Shown: one piece after another, positions 8,576 to 19,147 of the stretch
Position numbering within the stretch: position 1 is the stretch's first letter
How the letters are laid out: each line of letters starts with the position of its first letter
Origin: Mariniphaga sp041684965
Lineage (GTDB): Bacteria > Bacteroidota > Bacteroidia > Bacteroidales > Prolixibacteraceae
NCBI GenBank assembly: GCA_041684965.1
Contig: JAWLGR010000010.1
Coordinates: 1 to 64,000 of the forward strand
Direction: 5' to 3'
Length of the DNA: 64,000 bases
Notes under the pieces: model-generated
What the model was told of the DNA's origin: nothing
What the model saw: the letters and a program-made list of their open reading frames with translations, nothing else
Databases searched by the model: none
Translations under genes and position numbers: made by a program

Positions 8576-8649
8576 AGGGAATTGAAAGCGGGCAGAAAAA
8601 TAGAACTTGTCAGCGTGCCTGCACCTGACAGCGTTATTAAAGGGTAAAA

Positions 8650-10467
8650 ATGTGGATAAAATGTTTAGCAATATTATTTTTTATTTTACTGATAACAAAT
8701 GATTTCGCGTTTGCACAGGATACTTTAGCCCCAAAAGATTCCACCCTATTGTACGAGAATATCGAAACTTACTCTGAAGGCAGCAGGTTTACCAAATTTA
8801 TGTTCCGGATGTTTTTTAAACCGGTTGCACCCGTACCGGCACAAAAAATACTGAATAAGCGGCTTATTCAAAAACCTTACAGCTCTTTTGAAGGTAAAAT
8901 AATCAGGCAAATAAATATAGTTACGCTCGACCCGTTTGGATATTCTATTGGCGACACCATTTCGGCGTCGCTCAACTTTATATCTAAAACAGGAAACAAT
9001 TTTCATATTAAAACGCATCCCTTCACTATTCGCAACCTGTTATTAATCCGGCAAAATCAACACTTCGATTCGTTGCTGGTAAAAGAATCGGAACGTTTGG
9101 TGCGCAGTATGAATTATATTACAGATGTATCATTTTTTGTTCAGGTTTCATCTGAAAACTCCGACTCTGTTGATATTTTCATTCGTGAACTGGATAGTTG
9201 GAGCCTGATTCCCGGAGGTTCAGTTTCTGCTTCGCGTCTTAACTTTAAATTAAGAGAAAACAATTTCGTTGGCCTGGGCCATACGTTTCAAAATGGAATT
9301 ATCTGGAACCATTCAACCGGAGACTTAGCTTACCGAATGAAATACTTCGTACCAAATATCCGCAATACGTATATTAATTCCACCCTGCAATACGGCACCG
9401 ATGAGTACGGAAATTTTATTAAAAGTTTTGCTGTGGATCGACCGTTTTTTTCTCCTTTGGCAAAGTGGGCAGCAGGCGTAAATCTCACACAACACCTTCA
9501 CAAAGATTCAATCTGGACAATCAACACGATGCGGTTTAGATACAATGCACAGGATTACTGGGCGGGCAATTCCGTGCCGATTTTCAGGGGAACTTCAGAA
9601 ATCAGCCGTACCACCCGGTTTATTTCTGCCGCGCGTTTTATCCGCATCCGTTTTACCGAAAAACCCCCTGATACGATTGACACACTCCGGTTTTACAGCG
9701 ACGAGAATTTTTACCTCGCCGGCATAGGCATTTCTACCCGGTTGTATGTAAAAGACAACTATATTTTCAAGTTTGGAATAACAGAAGATGTTCCGGTTGG
9801 GAAAGTGATTGGCCTGACCGGCGGTTACCAGGAAAAAAACAGTTTAGACCGTTTCTATGCCGGAGCGCGTTTTTCTTCGGGCAATTATTATCGGTGGGGA
9901 TACCTGAGTTCCAACATCGAATTTGGTACGTTCCTCCGGTCGGCACAGGCTGAGCAGAGTGTTTTCAGGGTTGGGGCCAATTATTTTACCAATCTGATAG
10001 AAATCGGGCAGTGGAAATTCAGGCAATTTATTAAACCTCAGGTAATTATTGGCATTCACCGCACCAGTTACGACAGTTTAACCATGAACAACGAATACGG
10101 GTTAAGAGGTTTCAACAGCCCGGTATTGTCGGGAACCAGCCGTTTATTGTTTACATCGCAAACCCAATCGTATGCTCCTTGGGATTTTATCGGGTTTCAT
10201 TTTGGCCCCTATCTAAACTTTTCGCTGGGAATGATTGGAGATGCTACAAAAGGTTTCCGGAACAGCAAACTCTATTCGCAAATAGGTTTGGGCGTTCTAA
10301 TTAAAAACGACAACCTGGTAATGAATGCTTTTCAAATTTCCATTTCCTTTTATCCCGTAATTCCCGGTAAAGGGAATAATATTTTAAAAATAAACTCTTT
10401 TCAAACGACAGATTTCGGTTTCCGTGATTTTGAAATTGGGAAACCCGCAATAATTGTTTTCCGATGA
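8650..10467 (+). CDS. Omp85/BamA-TamA-like outer membrane barrel protein
   Basis: This 605-aa exported protein has a clear signal peptide (CLAILFFILLITNDFAFAQ). A region of about 130 residues follows that looks like one or two POTRA-type modules (GKIIRQINIVTLDPFG; FTIRNLLLIRQNQHFDSLLVKESERLVRSM). The rest is an Omp85-type beta-barrel rich in alternating aromatic strands, ending in Phe-Arg. It follows the Mla-like operon by 89 bp and precedes TamB/TamL. A link to lipid or outer-membrane protein assembly is an inference from neighbours. The exact subfamily is not clear to me. Confidence 0.75.
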   Translation: MWIKCLAILFFILLITNDFAFAQDTLAPKDSTLLYENIETYSEGSRFTKFMFRMFFKPVAPVPAQKILNKRLIQKPYSSFEGKIIRQINIVTLDPFGYSIGDTISASLNFISKTGNNFHIKTHPFTIRNLLLIRQNQHFDSLLVKESERLVRSMNYITDVSFFVQVSSENSDSVDIFIRELDSWSLIPGGSVSASRLNFKLRENNFVGLGHTFQNGIIWNHSTGDLAYRMKYFVPNIRNTYINSTLQYGTDEYGNFIKSFAVDRPFFSPLAKWAAGVNLTQHLHKDSIWTINTMRFRYNAQDYWAGNSVPIFRGTSEISRTTRFISAARFIRIRFTEKPPDTIDTLRFYSDENFYLAGIGISTRLYVKDNYIFKFGITEDVPVGKVIGLTGGYQEKNSLDRFYAGARFSSGNYYRWGYLSSNIEFGTFLRSAQAEQSVFRVGANYFTNLIEIGQWKFRQFIKPQVIIGIHRTSYDSLTMNNEYGLRGFNSPVLSGTSRLLFTSQTQSYAPWDFIGFHFGPYLNFSLGMIGDATKGFRNSKLYSQIGLGVLIKNDNLVMNAFQISISFYPVIPGKGNNILKINSFQTTDFGFRDFEIGKPAIIVFR

Positions 10468-10523
10468 TACGAAATGCATCAATTCTTTTTTCTGAAATAA
10501 TAATAATAAAACCTTGTATGGAT

Positions 10524-10589
10524 GTGTGAATCTTACAACTCTTTCAACAAGTTATGTAACATAAATTCCGGTAAAAGTGCCCATCTTCG
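10524..10589 (+). promoter_or_regulatory. Repeated envelope/stress promoter motif, copy C
   Basis: GTGTGAATCTTACAAC starts at 10524. The second half-site TGTAAC lies at 10555-10560. A degenerate -7 box, CATCTTCG, lies at 10582-10589, 56 bp after GTGAA (10526). TamB starts 54 bp further on. This is the copy with the weakest first half-site and -7 box, but the spacing is unchanged. Confidence 0.65.
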
Positions 10590-10643
10590 ATTTTTGCCGG
10601 ATATAATTTATTCGGATTAATATTTTTTATCAATGTCATTTTC

Positions 10644-13600
10644 ATGATGAGTAAGCCCTGTATAATTATAAACCGAATAGTCAAGGTGGCCTTATGGGTG
10701 GCCATAGGTTTTGCAATGCTATTTATCCTCATTATTCTGCTTATCCAGATCCCGTCAGTCCAAAATAAAATTGTCGATTATGCCGCTTCCCGGGTAAGCA
10801 GTAAAACCCATACAAAAGTTGAAATTAAGAATATAGGCATCTCATTCCCCAAATCAATAGTATTGGAAGGCATTTACCTGGAAGATATCCAAACTGACAC
10901 TTTGTTTTATGCCGGAATGATGAAAGTAAATATAATGCTGTACGACTTGTTATCAAGGAAAATAAATATAAGTTCCTTAACTCTCGAAGATGCTACCATC
11001 AAACTATACAGCACGAAGACTGATCCATTATTCAACTATAATTTTCTGATTACAACTTTCAGTGATACCACCAAACAGATGGATAATAAACCACCTGCTC
11101 CTGCCAATTGGACATTCAGCATCGACAAGGTAAAACTGAAAAACGTGTCATTCACATATAATGATGTTTATGCCGGATTAAGTGTGTTCGCAGCAATTAC
11201 AAATTCGGATATCAGGATTAGGGAAATCGCTCCCAAAAAATCGTCATATGCATTTAATGAATTGTGGTTGGACGGATTGACCTTAAATACACAGAGGAGT
11301 GAACCGGTAAAAACACAAACAAAAAATCAGAAAAAAATCCTGCCAAAAGTAATCGCAAAAAAACTTCAGATAATCAATTCTTCGGTAACTTATGCCGATT
11401 CAGTTAATTATCTGTCGGTTATTTCGGTTATAGATCAATTAGGGCTTACAGAAGCCTCGGTTGACATACAAAAGGAATTTTTGGTTTTTGATCGCTTAAC
11501 CGTAGCGAAAAGCGATATTCGATACCACAATTTCGAGCCGGAATTTTTAACCGGTCCATTAGCTGCAGATTCCGTTTCGTCCTCCGGAAACAATTGGAAA
11601 GTTACAGTAAACCAGATGAACATGGATGAAAATGGTTTTATTTACCAGGTGGGCGATGTTGCTGAGGCAAAAAATGAATTTAACTCCGATTATTTGAAAT
11701 TCAGGCACATGACCTTTGACGCAAATGATTTCTATTATGATAAAAACCTTGTTAGAATAACTGTAAAAGAATTCAGCGCAGTTGATCAAAATGGTTTTGT
11801 AATCAACAGCCTTTCAACAAATTTCAGTATGGATGAAACTTCCATCACTGCGGATAAACTACAGCTAAAAACCCAATATTCAACCATCAATGCCGATTTT
11901 TACGTTCAGTATTCCACACTCAAATCGTTTACTCAGGATTATGAATTCAGCAACCTGAACCTGGTCATGCGCGATGTACAATTTAAAAATCCTGATGCAC
12001 TCTATTTCAGTTATGACCTAATCAATCTGCCATTTTTTACAAATCTGACAAACATCACTATGGTAAGCGGAACCGTAAGTGGGCCTTTAAACAGCCTGAC
12101 TGGCAGTGACCTAATCATAAGAACCGGTGAAAATACCCTGGTGGAAACCGATTTCAGTATTGCCGGGATGCCCGATGTTAAAGATGCTTTTTACAATTTC
12201 CCAAACCTGAAAGTAATTTCAGGGAAAAATGATCTGGAAATGCTGACAGGTAAGTCAATTCCGGAAAATATTGAACTACCGGAAAATATTGATTTGGATG
12301 TCCATTTTACTGGGAAAATAACGGCATTTGAATCAACTGTTGGCCTCAACAGCAGTTTTGGAGCTATTAACCTTGATGCAGTGGTTGAAAAGGATGAAAA
12401 TTTCAATGGGAAAATAAATGTGAACCAATTCGATGTTGGCAGGCTTCTCAAAGATACAGTCCTTTATGGCCCTGTTTCCTTAAACGCCGAAGTGCTGGGA
12501 CAGGGTCTGGACAAAGAAACAGTAATGGCCGATATCAAAGGCGAAGTAACACAGTTTTACCTCAATAGATATACATACCAAGACCTAACACTGAATGGAA
12601 CCCTCACTGGACAGAATTTTTCGGGAAAAATAAATCTAATTGATGAGAATGCTGCATTCAATTTTGAAGGTTTTGTGGGTATGAAGCCTGGAGAGGAATT
12701 CTATCAGTTCCGGTTGGATGTGCCGGGGGCCGACCTTCAGAAACTCAATATTACGAAAGAAGATATAAGAGTCGGGTTGGCTGTAACCGCCAATTTTGAA
12801 GGCAGAACTGTTGATAAACTTTACGGGAAAGTTGGCATTTCAAACCTTACGGTGGCTCAGGATGATCGAATTTATGTGCTCGATTCACTGCTTTTCTCTT
12901 CTGTAAATGAGCCGGGTAAAAGTGAATTTAATATCAGCAGTCCCCTGTTGGATGCAAAATACTCAGGTACCATATCTCCGATTGACATTTCATCGGAACT
13001 AACGCGTTTTATCAACCATTATTTCCCGGTAACCGACAATGTTGAAATGGTCACAGACAGCACACCATCTGAGTTTAGTTTCGAAATACAGCTTCATCCC
13101 CACCCCATCCTTTCACAAATTCTTATTCCACAGTTAAATGTGTTTCAACCTGGAAATATTCAGGGAAGTTACAACAGCGAAAACAGCGACCTGAAACTAC
13201 ATGCAATTATGAACAGGATTGTTTATGGAACAACAGAAATTGCTGGCCTGGTTTTAGATGTAAAATCTGATGCTTCTGAATTGAATTTTTCAATGTCGAG
13301 CAGTACGGTTTCAAATGACTTTGTAAAACTGGAAAACTTCCTTATTGATGGCAAACTGGCAGACAATACGCTGCTTGCCGGCCTTTCGTCAATTGATAAC
13401 GACCAAAGGAAAAAGTTTGTAATCCGTTCGCAATTAACGAAAACGGAAGGCAACTACAAACTGGCGTTCAATCCTGACGATTTCCACCTGATGTATAATC
13501 AATGGGACATAGCCCCGGAAAACTATATAGAATTTGGCGATGAAGGATTTTTAATCTATAACCTGTTTATTAAAAATGCAGTAAGCCAGGTGAGGGTATC

Positions 13601-15629
13601 TTCTGTTAATCAGCAGTTCAATGATGACCTGAATATCGAACTAAACAATTTCAAACTGGATGATATTTCCAGGATTATTGAAAAAGATACAAGTTTCGTA
13701 AAAGGAACGATAGATGGAATTGCAATGCTTAAAAGGGTAAACAATACTTATGGAGTAATTGCCGATGCAAAAATCAGCAACCTTTTGGTCAGAGAGGTAC
13801 CGGTGGGCGATGTAACCGTTAAAGCAACCAATCCCGAAACCGGAAAATTTGACCTGGATGTGAATTTGTCGGGGCCTGAAAACAACTTTTCGGCTAAAGG
13901 TTATTTTATAGCCAGCGATGGGGACAATTCAGTAAATGTAAAAACCGCAATTCAGTCGCTTTCGATGAAAACTATAGAGGCATTTTCAATGGGACAAATA
14001 ACCGAATCTTCGGGAACTTTGTCAGGTGATTTAACCATTCAGGGTTCTGTCAGTTCCCCTGATATTACCGGCGAACTTGTTTTCAATGATGTGTTTGTAA
14101 AGCCTGCTGTGTTGAATAACCGGCTACACCTAAGTAATGAAACCATTCAGTTTAAGCCCGGAGGTATCTGGTTGAACTCGTTTACCCTGTCCGATTCCCG
14201 TCAGAATAAAGCAATCCTCGATGGTTCTGTTCAGATGAAAAAATTCAGTGATTTTGTTTTTGCCCTGCAGGTAGATGCAACCGACTTTTTGTTGCTCAAT
14301 ACCACTTCGCGCGACAATGAAAATTATTACGGGCGCATGATAATCGACAGCAGAATCAATATAAAAGGCCCCATGGCTCAATCGGTAATCAACGGAAATG
14401 TGCGGGTTAAGCGGGGTTCCAATTTCACTTTTGTTGTTCCTGAAGACAGGCTCTCTGCCGATAAAGGTGAAGAAGTTGTTGAATTCAACAGCCCTGACAC
14501 CATGAGCCCGATTCTTTATGGTGACGGGAAACCGGAAGCGCCGGTAACTGGTTTTACGGGATTTGACTTGTCCACCATTGTTGAAATTGATAAAGAGGCA
14601 ACGTTGCGGCTATTAATGGATCCAACATCCACCGATTCGTTAGTAGTAAGAGGCGAAGCTGCATTAAGTTTTTCGATTGACAGAAGCGGAAAAATGAGCC
14701 TTACCGGAGCTTATAATTTAGACGAAGGCAGTTATCTGGTGTCTCTCGAATCGGTGGTAAAACGCAAATTTGATATATTGCCCGGAAGTACCATCATCTG
14801 GAATGGCGATCCTTTGGATGCTTTAATATCTATCAATGCAAGGTATACTGTCAGGGCTGCTCCATATGACCTGGTTGCTTTTCAGATGTCGGGAATGACA
14901 GCGGCTGAAAGCGGAGGCTATAAGCAACAATACCCGTTCTGGGTATTGTTAAAATTGAAGGGCGAGATTCTGCAACCGTTTATCAGTTTCGAAATACAAC
15001 TACCTCCTGATGAAAAAGGAATATTGGGAGGCGCGGTAAACCAAAAACTGAACTTGCTGAATGAAGATGAATCGGCGCTTAACAAACAGGTTTTTGCCCT
15101 TTTGGTACTGGGCCGCTTTATTCAGGAAAATCCATTACTTACCTCAACGGGCGGTACTTCAACCCTGGTGCGCTCAACGGTAGGGAAATTTTTATCTGCT
15201 CAGTTAAATCAGTTGACTTCAAAATTATTACCCGGGGTAGAGTTGAATTTTGATATTCAATCGTTCGAAGATTATCAGGCAGGCCAGGCTGAAGGACGGA
15301 CACAAGTGGAAATTGGGCTCAAGAAGCAACTTTTTGATGAACGCCTGTCGGTTCAGCTTGGAGGCTCCATTGATGTGGAAGGGGAAAGGGCCAGGCATAA
15401 CCAAACAACCGATATTGCCAGCGATATCCAGATAGAATACCGGTTGACAAAAGATGGTCGCTACCGATTGAAAGGCTTCCGGCACAATCAGTACGAAGGG
15501 GTTATCGAGGGCCAATTAGTAGAAACCGGTGTAGGATTTGTTTATGTCCGCGATTTCAACTGGCGGAAGAATTTATTCAGCAGGCTAAAAACAAAAAGTG
15601 ATACAACGAAAATCGAAGAACAGCCATGA
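10644..15629 (+). CDS. tamB: TamB-family translocation/assembly module protein (DUF490)
   Basis: This 1661-aa protein has one N-terminal membrane anchor (about residues 14-36). A very long region of repeating beta-strand units follows (AsmA/TamB groove type), with a C-terminal DUF490/TamB domain at about residues 1250-1650. The C-terminal motifs include LLPGVELNFDIQ and an ending of strands GRTQVEIGLKKQLFDERLSV. TamB proteins span the periplasm as hydrophobic grooves and move phospholipids or assist outer-membrane assembly with a TamA-type partner. The next gene is that partner and overlaps by 4 bp (ATGA). Promoter copy C lies directly upstream. Confidence 0.93.
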   Translation: MMSKPCIIINRIVKVALWVAIGFAMLFILIILLIQIPSVQNKIVDYAASRVSSKTHTKVEIKNIGISFPKSIVLEGIYLEDIQTDTLFYAGMMKVNIMLYDLLSRKINISSLTLEDATIKLYSTKTDPLFNYNFLITTFSDTTKQMDNKPPAPANWTFSIDKVKLKNVSFTYNDVYAGLSVFAAITNSDIRIREIAPKKSSYAFNELWLDGLTLNTQRSEPVKTQTKNQKKILPKVIAKKLQIINSSVTYADSVNYLSVISVIDQLGLTEASVDIQKEFLVFDRLTVAKSDIRYHNFEPEFLTGPLAADSVSSSGNNWKVTVNQMNMDENGFIYQVGDVAEAKNEFNSDYLKFRHMTFDANDFYYDKNLVRITVKEFSAVDQNGFVINSLSTNFSMDETSITADKLQLKTQYSTINADFYVQYSTLKSFTQDYEFSNLNLVMRDVQFKNPDALYFSYDLINLPFFTNLTNITMVSGTVSGPLNSLTGSDLIIRTGENTLVETDFSIAGMPDVKDAFYNFPNLKVISGKNDLEMLTGKSIPENIELPENIDLDVHFTGKITAFESTVGLNSSFGAINLDAVVEKDENFNGKINVNQFDVGRLLKDTVLYGPVSLNAEVLGQGLDKETVMADIKGEVTQFYLNRYTYQDLTLNGTLTGQNFSGKINLIDENAAFNFEGFVGMKPGEEFYQFRLDVPGADLQKLNITKEDIRVGLAVTANFEGRTVDKLYGKVGISNLTVAQDDRIYVLDSLLFSSVNEPGKSEFNISSPLLDAKYSGTISPIDISSELTRFINHYFPVTDNVEMVTDSTPSEFSFEIQLHPHPILSQILIPQLNVFQPGNIQGSYNSENSDLKLHAIMNRIVYGTTEIAGLVLDVKSDASELNFSMSSSTVSNDFVKLENFLIDGKLADNTLLAGLSSIDNDQRKKFVIRSQLTKTEGNYKLAFNPDDFHLMYNQWDIAPENYIEFGDEGFLIYNLFIKNAVSQVRVSSVNQQFNDDLNIELNNFKLDDISRIIEKDTSFVKGTIDGIAMLKRVNNTYGVIADAKISNLLVREVPVGDVTVKATNPETGKFDLDVNLSGPENNFSAKGYFIASDGDNSVNVKTAIQSLSMKTIEAFSMGQITESSGTLSGDLTIQGSVSSPDITGELVFNDVFVKPAVLNNRLHLSNETIQFKPGGIWLNSFTLSDSRQNKAILDGSVQMKKFSDFVFALQVDATDFLLLNTTSRDNENYYGRMIIDSRINIKGPMAQSVINGNVRVKRGSNFTFVVPEDRLSADKGEEVVEFNSPDTMSPILYGDGKPEAPVTGFTGFDLSTIVEIDKEATLRLLMDPTSTDSLVVRGEAALSFSIDRSGKMSLTGAYNLDEGSYLVSLESVVKRKFDILPGSTIIWNGDPLDALISINARYTVRAAPYDLVAFQMSGMTAAESGGYKQQYPFWVLLKLKGEILQPFISFEIQLPPDEKGILGGAVNQKLNLLNEDESALNKQVFALLVLGRFIQENPLLTSTGGTSTLVRSTVGKFLSAQLNQLTSKLLPGVELNFDIQSFEDYQAGQAEGRTQVEIGLKKQLFDERLSVQLGGSIDVEGERARHNQTTDIASDIQIEYRLTKDGRYRLKGFRHNQYEGVIEGQLVETGVGFVYVRDFNWRKNLFSRLKTKSDTTKIEEQP

Positions 15630-17938
15630 CCCGATGCACCCGATATATCAGCATTTTTATTTTTGACTGTTTGCTACTTACGGCCTGCAGTGGGATAAAA
15701 CATTTGCCTCCCGGCGAAAAGCTTTATACCGGCGCCGATGTAAGACTGGAATATACCGAAAATCTTGAGAAAAAGAAAAAACGATTTATTGAGAAGATTG
15801 CCGAAACCGGCATTCGACCACAGCCGAATAAAAAGTTTCTGGGAATGCGCCCCGGTTTGTGGTTGTATATGGTAACCAGTGATAACCCCCATACATTGCT
15901 GGGGAAATGGCTCAGGAAAAGGGGACAGGCCCCCGTATATATGAGTAGTGTTAAACCCGGAGCAACTGCCGACATCATGGATGCCCGGTTGTTTAATATT
16001 GGCATTTTTAATGGAATTACCGATTACGAGGTGGTTGAAAAAAAACATTTAGCCAAAGTTACCTACACCAGATATATTCACAAACCGTATATTTTTGGCG
16101 AACTGACTTATGAAATTGCTGATGATAGTTTACAACAGGCGATACTTTCAGAAAAAGAAAAAACCCTGGTAAAACCTGGCAAAGATTATAACCTCGAGCT
16201 TTTACGCAGCGAAAGAAACCGGATTGATGAGGTGCTTAAAAACAAAGGGTACTTTTATTTCAATCCCGACTATTTGCTTTTTAATGCCGACACATCTTCT
16301 GCCGATCGCGTAGTGCCGGTTCAACTTTCATTAAAAGACAGTATTCCCGATGATGCATTGACAGTTTACAACGTCAATCGTATTTTTATTGATCAGGATT
16401 ACACTTTAACGAAGGAATTTTCAGACAAAAATGCAGACACCTTGCATTACCGCAATTACGTGTTTCGTGGCTCGAAATCAAATCAGAATATCAGGCCAAG
16501 GGTAATACTAAGATCGGTTTATCTCCGGAGTGGCGAAGTCTACTCGAGGCAAAACCATAATATTACCCTAAACCGGTTGATGTCGATGGGTAATTTCAAA
16601 TTTGTGCAGGTGAAATTTGCTGATAGCGATACTATCGCTGCAGGTTTGCTTGATGTGGATATATTAATGACCACCATGCCCCGCAGTACCTTTAGGGCAG
16701 AAATGGATATTGTTTCAAAATCGAACAATTTTGCAGGACCAAGGATAAACTTAAGCCTACTGAACAGGAATACATTCAGAGGTGCCGAATTGTTAAACCT
16801 GAACCTGGGGGGATCATACGAAGCACAACTGAGCGGAAAGACCGAAAATCTATACTCTTATTCCTTTAATCCACAGCTCGAATTAACTCTCCCCCAACTG
16901 CTTGCTCCTTTTAAACCCGGCACTAAAAACAGCATATTTATTCCCACAACCCGGTTCTCACTTTCCTATAACTATATGAAAAGGGTTAACTATTTCGATA
17001 TGCAGACTTTTCAATTGGGTTTCGGTTACCGATGGAGAGAAAATATCAGAAAACAACATGATTTTAGTCCTGTAAGTTTAAGTTTTACTTCACTGGTCAA
17101 CGAATCTGAGACTTTCAAAGTGTTGCTGGCAGACAATCCGTTTCTGAAGAAAAGCTATGAAGAACAGTTTATAGCCGGGGCCAATTATTTGTTTACCTAT
17201 AACGAGCAGGTTATGCCGTTGAAAAAAATGCAGTTCTTTTTTCAGGGTACGGCCGAAACAGCAGGAAATGCATTTTCGTTGGTCAAGATAACCGGTGGTG
17301 TAAAACCCTCTTCCGAAGATCCTTCTTCCATAGCAGGTTCGATATATTCTCAATTTGCTAAATTGAGTATAGATTTTCGCAGTTATTACAATGTTGATTT
17401 GAATAACAAACTGGCTATGCGTTTTTTTGCCGGTGTGGCCAAACCATACGGAAACTCTTCCATATTACCGTATTCGAAACAGTTTTTCAGTGGCGGCGCC
17501 AATAGCCTCCGTGCGTTTCAAATCAATTCTGTGGGGCCGGGTACTCATTTCCAGGATGGAAGCACCAGGGGTTTTCTTCAGTTGGGAGGCGATATTAAGC
17601 TCGAGCTTAACGGAGAATATCGCTTTTCCATTTACCGGTTTTTCAAAGGAGCCTTCTTTGCCGATGCCGGAAATGTGTGGTTGCATAAATCGAGCCCCGC
17701 CAGCATAGGGAGCCCATTCGTGCTTTCGCAATTTGTGAATGAAATTGCTGTAGGTGCAGGAACAGGTATCCGGATCGATGTTTCTTTTTTCCTATTAAGG
17801 TTCGATCTGGCCTTTCCATTAAGAAAACCCTGGCTCGAAGATAACCACCGCTGGGTCACCAAACAGATAGAGATAGGCAGTTCTGCCTGGCGAAAAGATA
17901 ACCTTATACTTAATGTGGCAATCGGATATCCTTTTTAG
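15626..17938 (+). CDS. tamL: TamL: lipoprotein TamA/BamA-type outer membrane protein
   Basis: This 770-aa protein has a lipobox LTAC (Cys 21), so it is a lipidated Omp85 protein, the form of TamA found in Bacteroidota. The N-terminal half holds POTRA-like modules (KHLPPGEKLYTGADVRLEY; RNRIDEVLKNKGYFYFNPDY). The C-terminal half is the 16-strand Omp85 barrel with the late motif FFSGGANSLRAFQINSVGPG, a version of the conserved barrel motif. The terminal strand ends VAIGYPF. The ATGA overlap with TamB shows a two-gene unit. Confidence 0.93.
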   Translation: MTRCTRYISIFIFDCLLLTACSGIKHLPPGEKLYTGADVRLEYTENLEKKKKRFIEKIAETGIRPQPNKKFLGMRPGLWLYMVTSDNPHTLLGKWLRKRGQAPVYMSSVKPGATADIMDARLFNIGIFNGITDYEVVEKKHLAKVTYTRYIHKPYIFGELTYEIADDSLQQAILSEKEKTLVKPGKDYNLELLRSERNRIDEVLKNKGYFYFNPDYLLFNADTSSADRVVPVQLSLKDSIPDDALTVYNVNRIFIDQDYTLTKEFSDKNADTLHYRNYVFRGSKSNQNIRPRVILRSVYLRSGEVYSRQNHNITLNRLMSMGNFKFVQVKFADSDTIAAGLLDVDILMTTMPRSTFRAEMDIVSKSNNFAGPRINLSLLNRNTFRGAELLNLNLGGSYEAQLSGKTENLYSYSFNPQLELTLPQLLAPFKPGTKNSIFIPTTRFSLSYNYMKRVNYFDMQTFQLGFGYRWRENIRKQHDFSPVSLSFTSLVNESETFKVLLADNPFLKKSYEEQFIAGANYLFTYNEQVMPLKKMQFFFQGTAETAGNAFSLVKITGGVKPSSEDPSSIAGSIYSQFAKLSIDFRSYYNVDLNNKLAMRFFAGVAKPYGNSSILPYSKQFFSGGANSLRAFQINSVGPGTHFQDGSTRGFLQLGGDIKLELNGEYRFSIYRFFKGAFFADAGNVWLHKSSPASIGSPFVLSQFVNEIAVGAGTGIRIDVSFFLLRFDLAFPLRKPWLEDNHRWVTKQIEIGSSAWRKDNLILNVAIGYPF

Positions 17939-18412
17939 TTGTGAATCAACGTTTGTAATGAAATTGTACATCGTATTCCCTTGAATCCGACCTGCCAAAA
18001 CCCTATTTAAGGGCCTGCTGATAAACAATCAGGCATCTCATAATTTGACATTACCCCTCATGCAAACTGTCGCATATATGTATCTATTGCCGATTTTAAT
18101 TTCCACAAAAACACATCAGGCGAGGCATCACAATTCACCTGACCGCTACCAATGACAGATATTGTCTAAATTTTTTTCCCTGTTATTATCTCATTATGCC
18201 AAAAATTTTGACTAATAACTCGTAAAGACTGAAAATTGGCATGTCGGGACAGGTATAAACACCACGACTCAGGTTCAATCTAATAACGGATTTGGCTTTT
18301 AGTTATGTTAAAAAAGTTGAGCTAACATACATTAGTTTACCAGAATGAAAACTTCTTTATGAGAATCACAAAGAAATCATTTTCCAAACTTATAATTTTA
18401 ACACTTAATATT
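17939..18412. other. Non-coding stretch after tamL
   Basis: No frame here reads like protein on either strand. A short imperfect hairpin (GCCTG/CAGGC, about 18014-18036) lacks a T-run. I see no tRNA, repeat or copy of the repeated promoter motif. Confidence 0.5.
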
Positions 18413-18448
18413 AAAAGGCCACCGTTGAATAACAACGACGGCCTTTTT
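18413..18448 (-). terminator. Rho-independent terminator (works in either direction)
   Basis: GGCC-(2 nt)-CGTTG, loop AATAA, CAACG-(2 nt)-GGCC form a stem flanked by AAAA on the left and TTTTT on the right. It lies just past the stop of the minus-strand PorT-like gene at 18470. It could also stop read-through from tamL. Confidence 0.75.
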
Positions 18449-18469
18449 GTAAAATGTGAGATATATTAA

Positions 18470-19147
18470 CTAAAAACGGAAACCAAGCGAAAGTCCGTAG
18501 CCTGTATTTTTAAGTGTTGAATTATTATTTCCGGTAATCCGATTATCTTCAGGACTGATATCGAGCAAACCGAGTTGCGTATTTAATTGCAAAAACAGTC
18601 CGGCCGGTAATTCATAACCAAAAAACAGGTTACCACCGGCATCAAACGGTTTTATATAAACTGCAGTTAACGGGTCACCGGAGTCCGCTACTTTTTTAAA
18701 TTCAATATCCGTCTCAACCGATGCAGCACCACTGTCGTAAATGGCTTTACCTCCAATTCCATACGCTACGTAAGGCCCGAATCCCAGCATAAAATATCCA
18801 TTGCCAAGCTGGGCTTTATAAACAAAATTCAGCGGAAGTTCAACGTACGATAGCTTGTACGTACTATTTAATACGCCTATGTTTTCGGCTCCTTTTGTAC
18901 TAAACATCAATCCCGGCTGAAAATAAAATTGCGGGGCAACAGGAAGTTGTAGATTGACACCGACATGATAGCCGATGAGCATGTCATTTTCCAATTTATT
19001 GTCGCTCCCGTCCTTTCCGTTCAAATTCTGCATATTAACGCCACCGAGAATAGCAAAGGAAGTTTTTGAACCGGCAAATCCCTGGGCAAATGCCATGGAA
19101 CCTGTAAGTGAAAGAATAAAAATCAAAGAAAATAGTTTTGTTTTCAT
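18470..19147 (-). CDS. PorT-like outer membrane beta-barrel protein
   Basis: The likely start is the Met at 19147 (MKTKLFSLIFILSL...), which begins a classic signal peptide cut after AFAQ. The longer frame to 19225 would put 26 polar residues ahead of it. The mature part of about 205 aa is an eight-strand-type barrel (YHVGVNLQLP, FYFQPGLMFSTKGAE, YVELPLNFVYKA, MLGFGPYVAYGIGGKA), ending GLSLGFRF with a terminal Phe. These proteins are common in Bacteroidota envelopes, and the individual function is unknown. It lies 3' of the OmpA gene on the same strand. Confidence 0.85.
   Translation of the reverse strand: MKTKLFSLIFILSLTGSMAFAQGFAGSKTSFAILGGVNMQNLNGKDGSDNKLENDMLIGYHVGVNLQLPVAPQFYFQPGLMFSTKGAENIGVLNSTYKLSYVELPLNFVYKAQLGNGYFMLGFGPYVAYGIGGKAIYDSGAASVETDIEFKKVADSGDPLTAVYIKPFDAGGNLFFGYELPAGLFLQLNTQLGLLDISPEDNRITGNNNSTLKNTGYGLSLGFRF

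Noticed and set aside
17941..18004. GTGAATC after tamL as a further copy of the repeated promoter
   Set aside because: The following GTAAT is four bases off, and there is no -7 box at +56 (AAAACCCT).
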